DNA from: Streptomyces lacrimifluminis
Lineage (GTDB): Bacteria > Actinomycetota > Actinomycetes > Streptomycetales > Streptomycetaceae
Length of the DNA stretch: 52,541 nucleotides
Direction: 5' to 3'
Assembly: GCF_014646095.1 (NCBI RefSeq)
Contig: NZ_BMMU01000041.1
Coordinates: 1 to 52,541, forward strand
This document shows positions 1-7,370 of this stretch, one piece after another; positions within the stretch are counted from its first letter, which is position 1; every line of letters begins with the position of its first letter. The translations under genes were made by a program, and so were the position numbers. Under the pieces are notes generated by a model. That model did no database searches. It worked only from the letters and a program-made list of their open reading frames with translations, and was not told where the DNA came from.

Positions 1-1
1 C

Positions 2-88
2 CAGCTCGACACCGCGATCGTCCAGAACGGCAAGGGCGACCTCGCCGCCCTCCTCGCCGGCGGGGACACCTGGACCGTCGTCGGATAA
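2..88 (+). CDS. C-terminal fragment of an unidentified protein
   Basis: The window opens inside a reading frame that gives 28 residues ending in DTWTVVG and stops at TAA (86-88). Codon use is typical of the surrounding genes, with G/C at almost every third position, so it is probably a real gene end. It converges on the HxlR regulator gene, whose stop lies 34 bases further on. The fragment is too short for a family assignment. Confidence 0.55.
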   Translation, partial: QLDTAIVQNGKGDLAALLAGGDTWTVVG

Positions 89-122
89 GCGGTACGCGTG
101 GCTACGTAGACAGTACGAGCGG

Positions 123-545
123 CTACTGGGCCCGGGTCCTTTCGGCCCGGGCCTTGTCGTAGGTCCGGCGGGCCCGGTCCACGTCCGGCATGCGCTCCGC
201 CGTCCAGTCGGCCAGGGCCTTGACCTGAGCGGCTGCCTCACGGCCGAGGTCGGTGAGCGAGTAGTCGACGCGGGGCGGGATGACCGGCTTCGCGTCCCGG
301 TGGACCAGGCCGTCGCGCTCCAGTGTCTGGAGGGTCTGCGTCAGCATCTTCTCGCTGACCCTGCCGATGGCCCGGCGCAGCTCGCTGAAGCGGTACGGGC
401 GCACCAGCAGTTCCATGAGGACGAGCACACCCCAGCGACTGGTGACGTGCTCCAGGACGAGGCGGTACGGACACATCCCCTCGACATCGACGGCGTCGAC
501 CGTCTCGGACCTGCCCACGACTTCGACCTTGCCACTTACCGTCAT
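123..545 (-). CDS. HxlR-family transcriptional regulator (QorR/YtfH-like)
   Basis: The 140-residue product is a short winged-helix DNA-binding protein of the HxlR family. It has the typical core CPYRLVLEHVTSRWGVLVLMEL followed by FSELRRAIGRVSEKMLTQTLQTLERDGLV (recognition helix and wing) and VDYSLTDLGRE. Its only cysteine is Cys25, just before the first helix. That is the position of the redox-sensing cysteine in QorR/YodB-type members, which form intersubunit disulfides or adducts with quinones or diamide. The gene is divergent from a QorB-type quinone oxidoreductase with a 90-base shared promoter region holding two inverted repeats. Inference: it represses the neighbour and itself until electrophile or oxidative stress. 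Confidence 0.9.
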   Translation of the reverse strand: MTVSGKVEVVGRSETVDAVDVEGMCPYRLVLEHVTSRWGVLVLMELLVRPYRFSELRRAIGRVSEKMLTQTLQTLERDGLVHRDAKPVIPPRVDYSLTDLGREAAAQVKALADWTAERMPDVDRARRTYDKARAERTRAQ

Positions 546-575
546 GTAAGTACCTTACTTCAAAGTGGGCACTTT
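546..575. promoter_or_regulatory. Divergent operator region with two inverted repeats (hxlR-qorB)
   Basis: Two inverted repeats lie in the 90 bases between the divergent starts: GTAAG-TAC-CTTAC at 546-558 and AAAGTG-GG-CACTTT at 562-575. The first begins immediately upstream of the regulator's start codon. HxlR dimers bind short A/T-containing inverted repeats of this kind, so this is the likely autoregulatory and target operator. Which repeat is bound cannot be told from sequence. Confidence 0.55.
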
Positions 576-635
576 CCCGAAGTTAGCGCTTCCCCTAGGG
601 TTAGTGCCAGTCCGCACCCCACAAGGAGATTCGCC

Positions 636-1487
636 ATGAGCATCGTCGTCACCGGAGCCACCGGCCACCTCGGTCGTCACGTAGTCGAGCAGCTGCTGGA
701 GAAGGTCCCGGCCGACCAGATCACCGCCGTCGTGCGCGACGCGGACAAGGCCTCCGGCTTCGCGGCTCGCGGTGTGAAGATCGCGGTCGCCGACTACAAC
801 CGGCCGGAGACCTTCGACGGTGTCATAGCCGCCGGCGACAAGGTGCTGCTCATCTCCGGCAACGAGTTCGACAAGGGTCGCGTCGGCCAGCACAAGGTCG
901 TCCTCGACGCCGCCAAGGCCGCGGGCGCCGCGCTGCTCGCGTACACCAGCGCCCCGGGCACCCTGAAGGCCGCGCTCGCCGACGACCACAAGGGCACCGA
1001 GGCGGCGATCCTCGCGTCCGGCGTCCCGTACTCGCTGCTGCGCAACGGCTGGTACAACGAGAACTACACCGAGCAGCTCGCCGTCGCCCTTGAGCACGGC
1101 GTCACCCAGGCCGCCGGTGAAGGCAGGGTCGCCTCCGCCGCGCGCGCCGACTACGCCGCCGCCGCTGTCGCGGTGCTGACCGGCGAGGGCCACGAGAACA
1201 CGACGTACGAGCTGAGCGGCGACACCAGCTGGAGCTTCGCCGAGTACGCGGCCGAGGTGTCCAAGCAGTCCGGCAAGGACGTCGCCTACAACGCCGTCTC
1301 CGTCGAGGTCCTGATCGGCATCCTGACCGGCGTCGGTCTGCCCGAGGGCCTCGCCACCATCCTCGCGGGCGTGGACGCGTCCATCGAGAAGGGCGAGCTG
1401 GCCGGCACCCCGGGCGACCTGTCCCGCCTGACCGGCCGCCCGACCACGCCGATCGCCGAGTCGATCGCCGCCGCGCTCAAGGCCTGA
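636..1487 (+). CDS. qorB: NmrA/SDR-like NAD(P)H:quinone oxidoreductase, QorB (YtfG) type
   Basis: The 283-residue protein starts with the Rossmann signature VTGATGHLG (residues 5-13). It follows the E. coli QorB/YtfG pattern throughout, including VVRDADKA, VLLISGNEFDKGRVGQHKVVLDAAKAAG, LLRNGWYNENY, ASAARADYAAAA and LTGRPTTPIAESI. QorB reduces quinones with NADPH in the cytoplasm. The start at ATG 636 has AAGGAG 8 bases upstream. The open frame extends further 5', but that part overlaps the divergent promoter. The pairing with a divergent HxlR regulator matches the ytfH-qorB pair of enterobacteria. Confidence 0.88.
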   Translation: MSIVVTGATGHLGRHVVEQLLEKVPADQITAVVRDADKASGFAARGVKIAVADYNRPETFDGVIAAGDKVLLISGNEFDKGRVGQHKVVLDAAKAAGAALLAYTSAPGTLKAALADDHKGTEAAILASGVPYSLLRNGWYNENYTEQLAVALEHGVTQAAGEGRVASAARADYAAAAVAVLTGEGHENTTYELSGDTSWSFAEYAAEVSKQSGKDVAYNAVSVEVLIGILTGVGLPEGLATILAGVDASIEKGELAGTPGDLSRLTGRPTTPIAESIAAALKA

Positions 1488-1497
1488 CCCCCATACC

Positions 1498-1534
1498 CCT
1501 CAGGGGCGCGCACTCCCCCGTCACGCCCCTGAGG
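1498..1534 (+). terminator. Hairpin terminator after the qorB-like gene
   Basis: A perfect 11-base stem (CCTCAGGGGCG at 1498-1508, CGCCCCTGAGG at 1524-1534) with a 15-base loop begins 11 bases after the stop codon. There is no U-tract, as is usual for Streptomyces terminators. Confidence 0.75.
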
Positions 1535-1548
1535 ACGTCCGCCCCCGC

Positions 1549-1582
1549 CTGTCATGACCGTATGCCGATACGAACATGACAG
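1549..1582. promoter_or_regulatory. 34-base nested palindrome upstream of rarD-like gene
   Basis: The outer arms CTGTCATG (1549-1556) and CATGACAG (1575-1582) enclose inner arms CGTAT (1559-1563) and ATACG (1568-1572), all on one dyad axis. It sits about 75-105 bases before the GTG start of the EamA transporter and just after a terminator. An operator for a dimeric or tetrameric repressor is the best reading. No regulator gene adjoins it. Confidence 0.5.
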
Positions 1583-1654
1583 CCGGGGGCGCCCGGCGTT
1601 ACCGTCGTGAACGCACGTCCATATGGTCATGTGCTGGTACGAGGGGAGACGCCG

Positions 1655-2623
1655 GTGGCCGGCAAGCCGACGAGCGAGCAGCGCAAAGGTCTGCTGAACG
1701 GCTTCGCGGCATACGGGATGTGGGGCCTCGTCCCACTGTTCTGGCCGCTGCTGAAGCCGGCCGGGGCGGTGGAGATCCTGGCCCACCGAATGGTGTGGTC
1801 CCTCGCCTTCGTCGGCATCGCCCTGCTGGCGCTGCGCCGCTGGGCCTGGGCGGGCGAGTTGCTGCGGCAACCGCGCCGACTGGCCCTGATCACGGTCGCC
1901 GCGGCGTTCATCACGGTCAACTGGGGCGTCTACATCTGGGCCGTGAACAGCGGGCACGTGGTCGAGGCCTCGCTCGGCTACTTCATCAACCCGCTCGTCA
2001 CCATCGCCATGGGTGTCCTCCTGCTGAAGGAGCGGCTGCGGCCGGTGCAGTGGACGGCGGTCGGCGTCTGCCTGGCCGCCGTACTCGTCCTGACGATCGG
2101 GTACGGCCGGCCGCCCTGGATCTCCCTCTGCCTGGCCTTCTCCTTCGCCACCTACGGCCTGGTGAAGAAGAAGGTCAACCTGGGCGGAGTGGAGTCGCTG
2201 GCCGCCGAGACCGCGGTCCAGTTCCTGCCCGCGCTGGCGTATCTGCTGTGGCTGGGCGGCCAGGGCCAGGCGACCTTCGGTGCGCACGGCGCCGGGCACG
2301 CGGCCCTGCTCGCGGCGACCGGCGTCGTGACCGCGCTCCCGCTGGTCTGCTTCGGCGCGGCGGCGATACGGGTGCCGTTGTCGACGCTGGGCCTGCTCCA
2401 GTACCTGGCTCCCGTCTTCCAGTTCCTCCTCGGCATCTTCTACTTCCACGAGGCCATGCCGCCGGAACGCTGGGCCGGGTTCGCCCTGGTGTGGCTCGCC
2501 CTGGCCCTGCTGACATGGGACGCGCTGCGGGCGGCGCGGCGGGGGGCGCGGGCGGTACGGGCGGCGGCAGACCCGGTCCTCGTTCCTCCGACGGTGGAGG
2601 CCACGCAGGACGTACGCCACTGA
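1655..2623 (+). CDS. rarD: EamA-family permease, RarD type
   Basis: The 322-residue membrane protein begins MAGKPTSEQRKGLLNGFAAYG and has about ten hydrophobic segments. Near the N-terminus it shows the RarD-type stretch GLVPLFWPLLKPAGAVEILAHRMVWS, and later VNWGVYIWAVNSGHVVEASLGYFINPL and LQYLAPVFQFLLG. RarD/DMT-superfamily members are inner-membrane exporters with poorly defined substrates; E. coli RarD is annotated as a chloramphenicol-sensitive protein. The GTG at 1655 was chosen because GAGGGGAG lies 8 bases upstream. An earlier GTG at 1607 has no good ribosome site. The gene is monocistronic, with a large palindrome upstream. Confidence 0.85.
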   Translation: MAGKPTSEQRKGLLNGFAAYGMWGLVPLFWPLLKPAGAVEILAHRMVWSLAFVGIALLALRRWAWAGELLRQPRRLALITVAAAFITVNWGVYIWAVNSGHVVEASLGYFINPLVTIAMGVLLLKERLRPVQWTAVGVCLAAVLVLTIGYGRPPWISLCLAFSFATYGLVKKKVNLGGVESLAAETAVQFLPALAYLLWLGGQGQATFGAHGAGHAALLAATGVVTALPLVCFGAAAIRVPLSTLGLLQYLAPVFQFLLGIFYFHEAMPPERWAGFALVWLALALLTWDALRAARRGARAVRAAADPVLVPPTVEATQDVRH

Positions 2624-2675
2624 CAGCGGGCGTACAGCGAGCCGTTGTCAGTCCGGCACGTTATAAGTGGTCTCC

Positions 2676-3155
2676 ATGACACACACACCCGCACAGGACG
2701 CCCCCACCCCCGTGCACTGGAAGCTGGTCATCGACTGCGTGGACCCGCATGCGCAGGCCGGCTTCTGGGCCGCCGCGCTCGCGTACACGGTCGAGGACCA
2801 CAGCGCGCTGGTCGAACGTCTGCTGGGCCTCGGTGCCGTGCCGGCCGAGCTGACCGTCGAGTCGCACGGGCGCCGCGCGTGGCGGGACCTGGCCGCCGTA
2901 CGGCATCCCGGTGACCCGTACGAGGAGGAGAGCGGGACCGGGCTCGGGCGGCGGCTGCTCTTCCAGCGCGTACCGGAGCCGAAGGCGGGCAAGAACAGGC
3001 TTCATCTCGATCTGCACCCGGGTCCGGACCTGCGGTCGGCCGAGGTCGAGCGGCTGACGGGGCTGGGGGCGAGTGTGCTGCGGGAGGTGCGGGAGGCCGG
3101 AGGCGAGTGGGTGGTGATGGCGGATCCGGAGGGGAACGAGTTCTGTCTGCACTAG
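2676..3155 (+). CDS. VOC-superfamily (glyoxalase-like) protein
   Basis: The 159-residue protein has the paired beta-alpha-beta-beta-beta layout of the vicinal-oxygen-chelate fold. The first half begins HWKLVIDCVDPHAQAGFWAAALAY. The second half has LLFQRVPEPKAGKNRLHLDLHPGPD and ends ADPEGNEFCLH. His and Glu at the usual metal positions (HLDL, EGNEFCL) are present, so a divalent-metal enzyme or a drug-binding protein is possible. The substrate cannot be inferred. The ATG at 2676 lacks a ribosome site but has a TATAAG box at 2662-2667, so the transcript may be nearly leaderless. Confidence 0.75.
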   Translation: MTHTPAQDAPTPVHWKLVIDCVDPHAQAGFWAAALAYTVEDHSALVERLLGLGAVPAELTVESHGRRAWRDLAAVRHPGDPYEEESGTGLGRRLLFQRVPEPKAGKNRLHLDLHPGPDLRSAEVERLTGLGASVLREVREAGGEWVVMADPEGNEFCLH

Positions 3156-3170
3156 CCCTGCCCCCTACCC

Positions 3171-3203
3171 CTGGCCCTGGCCCTGCCCCAGGGCCAGGGC
3201 CAG
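3171..3203 (+). terminator. Strong GC hairpin terminator
   Basis: A perfect 15-base stem (3171-3185 with 3189-3203) with a CCC loop lies 15 bases after the VOC gene stop. Both arms are built from the repeated hexamer CTGGCC/GGCCAG, so slippage can form several alternative stems. Confidence 0.8.
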
Positions 3204-3389
3204 GGCCAGTGCCCGGACGCGGAGGCGGAGGCGCTTCGGCATCAGCTACTGATCATGTCCATGTTCATCCGGAATGCGAACTCGCTGTCCATATAGCGCT
3301 CTTGACGAACCGTTAGCCAGAGCTTCACCATCCAGGCACCCATCCGTCGCGGAATCCCTGTGATTCCCCAGGAATTCGGAGCCCCCCAC

Positions 3390-4364
3390 ATGAAGCTCTC
3401 GGTTCCCGGACGCGCCACAGCCACCGCTGTGGCCGTCACCGTGCTCGCCTCCACCGCGCTCCTCACCACGGGCGCGGCAGCAGGCGCGGCCCCCTCTCCC
3501 AACTCCGCGCCGGCCGTCAAGCTGGCCGCCGCGCCCGACCTGCCCCTGGCCAACGTCAAGGCGCACCTGACCCAGCTGCAGTCCATAGCCACCGCCAACG
3601 GCGGCAACCGGGCGCACGGCAGAACCGGCTACCGTGCCTCGCTCGACTATGTGAAGGCAAAGCTGGACGCGGCCGGATTCACCACGACCATCCAGCAGTT
3701 CACCGCGTCCAGCCGTACCGGCTACAACCTGATCGCCGACTGGCCCGGCGGCGACACCAACCAGGTGATCATGGCGGGCTCGCACCTCGACAGTGTTTCC
3801 TCCGGCGCCGGTATCAACGACAACGGCAGCGGCTCGGCCGCCGTCCTGGAGATCGCGCTCGCCGTCTCGCGCGCCCAGTACCAGCCCACAAAGCACCTGC
3901 GATTCGCCTGGTGGGGAGCGGAGGAACTGGGCCTGGTCGGGTCCAGGTACTACGTCAACAACCTCTCCTCCGCGAACCGTGCGCGCATCGACGGCTATCT
4001 CAACTTCGACATGATCGGCTCGCCGAACCCCGGCTACTTCGTCTACGACGACGACCCGACCATCGAGCAGACCTTCAAGGACTACTTCTCCGGTCTCGGC
4101 GTCCCGACGGAGATCGAGACCGAGGGCGACGGCCGTTCCGACCACGCGCCCTTCAAGAACGTGGGCGTCCCCGTCGGAGGCCTGTTCACCGGTGCCAGCA
4201 ACACCAAGTCGGCGGCACAGGCGGCCAAGTGGGGCGGTACGTCGGGCCAGGCGTTCGACCGCTGCTACCACTCGTCCTGCGACACCACGGCCAACATCAA
4301 CGACACCGCGCTCGACCGCAACAGTGACGCCGCCGCGTACGCCGTGTGGGAGCTGTCGGAGTAA
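3390..4364 (+). CDS. Secreted M28 aminopeptidase, close homologue of S. griseus aminopeptidase (SGAP)
   Basis: This is a 324-residue precursor. An arginine-containing signal peptide (about 1-33) and a short propeptide precede a mature part beginning APDLPLANVKAHL at residue 48. In mature numbering, the dinuclear zinc ligands fall exactly at the SGAP positions: His85 (GSHLD), Asp97 (INDNGSG), Glu132 and Asp160 (NFDMIGS), plus the histidine of GRSDHAPF. The catalytic Glu131 is also present (GAEELG). The enzyme removes N-terminal, mainly hydrophobic, residues outside the cell. The mature part is 277 residues and ends at WELSE, without the short tail I recall being trimmed from SGAP. The ATG at 3390 lacks an obvious Shine-Dalgarno. 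A strong hairpin follows the gene. Confidence 0.93.
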   Translation: MKLSVPGRATATAVAVTVLASTALLTTGAAAGAAPSPNSAPAVKLAAAPDLPLANVKAHLTQLQSIATANGGNRAHGRTGYRASLDYVKAKLDAAGFTTTIQQFTASSRTGYNLIADWPGGDTNQVIMAGSHLDSVSSGAGINDNGSGSAAVLEIALAVSRAQYQPTKHLRFAWWGAEELGLVGSRYYVNNLSSANRARIDGYLNFDMIGSPNPGYFVYDDDPTIEQTFKDYFSGLGVPTEIETEGDGRSDHAPFKNVGVPVGGLFTGASNTKSAAQAAKWGGTSGQAFDRCYHSSCDTTANINDTALDRNSDAAAYAVWELSE

Positions 4365-4402
4365 CGCGCGTCGGACCATCGTCCACGCACACCGCCCACC
4401 CC

Positions 4403-4447
4403 GGGGACGGTCAACCGGTCGCCTTGGCGGCCGAGTTGACCGTCCCC
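4403..4447 (+). terminator. Extended hairpin terminator after the aminopeptidase gene
   Basis: A perfect 13-base stem (GGGGACGGTCAAC 4403-4415 with 4435-4447) is extended inward by a further stem of about 7 pairs (4416-4422 with 4427-4433, one G-U pair), closing on a tiny loop. This is a very stable structure 39 bases after the stop. Confidence 0.8.
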
Positions 4448-4482
4448 GCCGTCCACCGCGGCCGGGCGCAGGAGAATGCGGC

Positions 4483-5775
4483 ATGACCGATCTCCTGATC
4501 TCGGAAGTCGCCGCCGCCGTACTGGCGCGGGAAGTGACCGCCGTCGACGTCGTCACGGCAGCGCTCGCGCGGATCGCCGCCGTGGAACCGGAGTTGTGCG
4601 CGTTCACGGAGGTGTGGCACGAGGCGGCCGTACGGCGGGCACGCGAGGTCGACGCACGGGTCGCCGCGGGTGAGCGGTTGCCGCTCGCGGGCGTCCCGAT
4701 CGCGGTGAAGGGCCGGTACGGGGAGCGGGCGGCGGACGCGATACGACTGACGGCCGCCGGGTGTGTGCCGTTGGGCACCACGTCCGTACCCGCGCCCGGT
4801 GCCGGAACTCCCTGGCAGACCTGGGGACTTGGGGCCGGTGGGCGGACGGTCAACCCGTGGCGGGCGGACCGCGTGCCGGGCGGTTCGTCGGCCGGGGCCG
4901 CGGCGGCGGTGGCGGCCGGCCTGGTGCCGCTCGCGACCGGCGCCGACGGGGCGGGGTCCATCCGCATCCCGGCCGCCTGGTGCGGGGTGTTCGGCCTCAA
5001 GTCGACGAACGGGCGCCTGCCGCATCCCGACCGGACGGGGCTGAGCGTGCCCGGTGCGGTCGCCCGGCGGGCGGCGGACCTGCGGACGTACTGGCGGTGC
5101 GTGACCGGAGCCGACGGACACGCGGTGGATGCGGCAGGCGGCAGGGGCGACATGACCGGCGTCGGCGACCACGGCGTCAGCGTCAGCGACCAGGAGTACG
5201 CGCGGCGACCCCTCACCGCCGTCTGGTCCGACTCCCTCGGTTTCGCCCGCACCGATCCCGGGCCCGCCCTCGTCGCGCACGGCGCCGCATTGCGGCTCGA
5301 CGGTGCCGGGGTCGTACGGCTGCTGCCGCCGGAGGACGCCCCCGTACGCCTCGACGACCCGGGGCCGGCCTGGCTGGCGCTGCGGGCACCGGGCGCGGGT
5401 CCAGATACGGGTACGGGTACGAGTACGGCCAGGGACGGTGATTCACGCGGCGACACCGCGCCGGCGCACCGGCTGCGAGTGGTCAACGACCGGCGGCTGG
5501 CGGAGTTGTTCAGCCGGGCCGACCTGCTCCTGACCCCCACCACCCCGAACCCGCCGCACGGCCACGAGGGCCCGGGGGACCGGTACTCGACCGCGCTCAC
5601 CTGGGCGTTCAACCTCAGCGGGCACCCGGCTGCGAGCATCCCCGCGGGCTTCGGCCCGGACGGCTGCCCGGTCGGGCTCCAGGTGGTGGCCCGGCACGGC
5701 GAGGAGGAGGCGCTGCTCCGGGTCATGACGGCGGCGGAGGAACGGGCGGGCCTGCGGGCACCCCGGGCCCGGTAA
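4483..5775 (+). CDS. Amidase-signature-family hydrolase
   Basis: The 430-residue protein has the Ser-cisSer-Lys triad of amidase-signature enzymes. Lys76 is in GVPIAVKGR, the cis-Ser in GGSSAG (133-138), and the nucleophile Ser159 in GADGAGSIRIPA. It hydrolyses an amide, but the substrate is unknown. The nucleophile motif departs from the usual TDTGGS, with Ala before Gly-Ser, and the C-terminal third is short and rich in low-complexity Gly/Asp/Thr. ATG 4483 follows GGAG by 9 bases. It stands alone between a terminator and the next promoter. Confidence 0.85.
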   Translation: MTDLLISEVAAAVLAREVTAVDVVTAALARIAAVEPELCAFTEVWHEAAVRRAREVDARVAAGERLPLAGVPIAVKGRYGERAADAIRLTAAGCVPLGTTSVPAPGAGTPWQTWGLGAGGRTVNPWRADRVPGGSSAGAAAAVAAGLVPLATGADGAGSIRIPAAWCGVFGLKSTNGRLPHPDRTGLSVPGAVARRAADLRTYWRCVTGADGHAVDAAGGRGDMTGVGDHGVSVSDQEYARRPLTAVWSDSLGFARTDPGPALVAHGAALRLDGAGVVRLLPPEDAPVRLDDPGPAWLALRAPGAGPDTGTGTSTARDGDSRGDTAPAHRLRVVNDRRLAELFSRADLLLTPTTPNPPHGHEGPGDRYSTALTWAFNLSGHPAASIPAGFGPDGCPVGLQVVARHGEEEALLRVMTAAEERAGLRAPRAR

Positions 5776-5795
5776 TGGGGACTGGCCAGAAATCA

Positions 5796-5826
5796 ATGCA
5801 TGTGCATATACTGCGTACGCATGCAA
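5796..5826. promoter_or_regulatory. Imperfect palindrome and promoter-like region before the flavin reductase gene
   Basis: ATGCATG on the left (from 5796) and CATGCAAT on the right (5820-5827) flank an A/T-rich centre with CATATACT. The element lies 65-95 bases upstream of the next start codon. The dyad around a -10-like sequence suggests operator control, but no regulator gene is adjacent. Confidence 0.4.
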
Positions 5827-5890
5827 TGGCGGTGCGCGCGCAATCCCAGCACGTGCACCCGCCGTACGCCGACCGCACCGGGGGCAGATC

Positions 5891-6451
5891 ATGAACCGCA
5901 GCTTTCTCTTCCTGCTGGGCAGCAGCCGCAGCGACGGCAACACCGAGGCGCTCGCCCGCCGGGCCGCCGAACAACTGCCCGCCGATGTCGAGCAGCGCTG
6001 GCTGAGTCTCGCCGACCACCCGCTGCCGGACTTCGAGGACCTGCGCCACGACACGGACCACGTCCGGCCCACCGGGAACAACGCGGCTCTCCTGCTCGAC
6101 GCCACACTCGCGGCCACGGACATCGTGATCGCCTCGCCGCTGTACTGGTACTCGGTGTCCGCCTCCGTGAAGCGCTACCTCGACCACTGGTCGGGCTGGC
6201 TGCGCACGCCCGGCCTCGACTTCAAGGACACCCTCGCCGGGCGCACCCTGTGGGGCGTCACCGTCCTCGCGGCCCCGGAGCAGGCGTACGCCGACCCGCT
6301 GGTCGGCACGCTCAGCAACTCGGCCGCCTACATGGAGATGCGGTTCGGCGGGGTGCTCCTCGGCAACGGGAGCAAGCCCGGTGACGTACTGAACGACACC
6401 GACGCGCTCACCCGCGCGAAGACGTTCTTCGGCCAGGAGTTCAGGCCGTGA
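5891..6451 (+). CDS. Flavodoxin-fold NAD(P)H oxidoreductase / FMN reductase
   Basis: The 186-residue protein has an N-terminal flavin phosphate-binding loop (LLGSSRSDGNTEALARRAAEQL), then DIVIASPLYWYSVSASVKRYLDHW, typical of the NADPH-dependent FMN reductase / flavodoxin_2 group. A cytoplasmic two-electron reductase of flavin or quinone is expected. The start ATG 5891 has GGGGGCAG upstream. Its stop codon overlaps the convergent ABC permease gene by 11 bases (6441-6451), so the two genes terminate inside each other. Confidence 0.82.
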   Translation: MNRSFLFLLGSSRSDGNTEALARRAAEQLPADVEQRWLSLADHPLPDFEDLRHDTDHVRPTGNNAALLLDATLAATDIVIASPLYWYSVSASVKRYLDHWSGWLRTPGLDFKDTLAGRTLWGVTVLAAPEQAYADPLVGTLSNSAAYMEMRFGGVLLGNGSKPGDVLNDTDALTRAKTFFGQEFRP

Positions 6452-7370
6452 TGTCCTTCGTCGTGAACCGCGCCCAGGCCGCCGCGCCGAACACCGCCGC
6501 GTACAGGGCCTGGATGCCGAGGTTTTTCACCAGGTCGTCCCAGTAGACCGGTTCGCGCATCAGGTCGGCGAAGGACAACCAGTAGTGGGAGAAGAAGTAC
6601 GGCTGGAGCGCGCTCAGTTGGGGGATCTGGTCGAGGATCTGGACGGTGATGAGCAGCCCGACGGTCGTCGCCATCGCCGCGATGCCGCTGCTCGTCAGGG
6701 TGGAGATGAACAGGCCGAGCGCCGCCACCCCGATCAGTGACGCGGCGACGACCAGCGCGATCAACAGCGCCCGCCCGAGGCCCTCGGCGAAGCTGATGCT
6801 CGTACCGGAGATCGTCATCAGGTCGCCGAGCGGGAAGAGGAACGCGCCGACCGTGAGCGCCGATATCGCCACCACCAGCGTCGCCACCAGGCAGAACGTC
6901 AGCGTGGTCGCGTACTTGGTGAGGAGCAGCCGGGTACGGCCGGCCGGGGCGACCAGCAGATAGCGGAGCGTGCCCGCGCTCGACTCGCCGGCGATCGCGT
7001 CGCCCGCGATGACGCCGATGGCCATCGGGAGGAAGAAGGGGAGGGTCGCGGCCAAGGCCGTGAACACCAGGAACAGACCGTTGTTGCTGATCTGCGAGAT
7101 GAACGCCGGTCCCCCGCCGCCCCCGCCCCCGCCCCCGGGACCTCCCCCGGCGGCTGACGAACCGTCGCTCGTCTCGATCTTCACGGCGATGCCGACGACG
7201 ATCGGTACGGCGGCCAGCACGGCGAGCAGCGCGAGGGTCCGCCAGCGCCGGAAGGTGATGGCGAGCTCGCTGCGGAAAAGGCTCAGGGTCCAGAGGGGGT
7301 TGGGCCTGGGTGGCGCCTTCTGCGTCCGGGGAGGCGCCGCCTCGGTCTCAGCCTGCTCAGCCTGCGACAT
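6441..7370 (-). CDS. ABC-2 type transporter permease
   Basis: The 309-residue integral membrane protein has a proline-rich cytoplasmic N-terminus, a first membrane segment near residues 46-62 and five more from about residue 100 on. The long loop after the first segment carries an almost pure glycine run (about residues 75-87). GDAIAGESSAGTLRYLLVAPAGRTRLLLTKY is the ABC-2 cytoplasmic coupling motif. It partners the ATPase encoded just upstream (14-base overlap), forming an exporter of unknown substrate. Confidence 0.88.
   Translation of the reverse strand: MSQAEQAETEAAPPRTQKAPPRPNPLWTLSLFRSELAITFRRWRTLALLAVLAAVPIVVGIAVKIETSDGSSAAGGGPGGGGGGGGGPAFISQISNNGLFLVFTALAATLPFFLPMAIGVIAGDAIAGESSAGTLRYLLVAPAGRTRLLLTKYATTLTFCLVATLVVAISALTVGAFLFPLGDLMTISGTSISFAEGLGRALLIALVVAASLIGVAALGLFISTLTSSGIAAMATTVGLLITVQILDQIPQLSALQPYFFSHYWLSFADLMREPVYWDDLVKNLGIQALYAAVFGAAAWARFTTKDITA

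Noticed and set aside
3246..5726. An 826-codon open frame on the minus strand opposite the aminopeptidase and amidase genes
   Set aside because: Both sense genes have intact catalytic motifs. The antisense frame has no recognisable domain.
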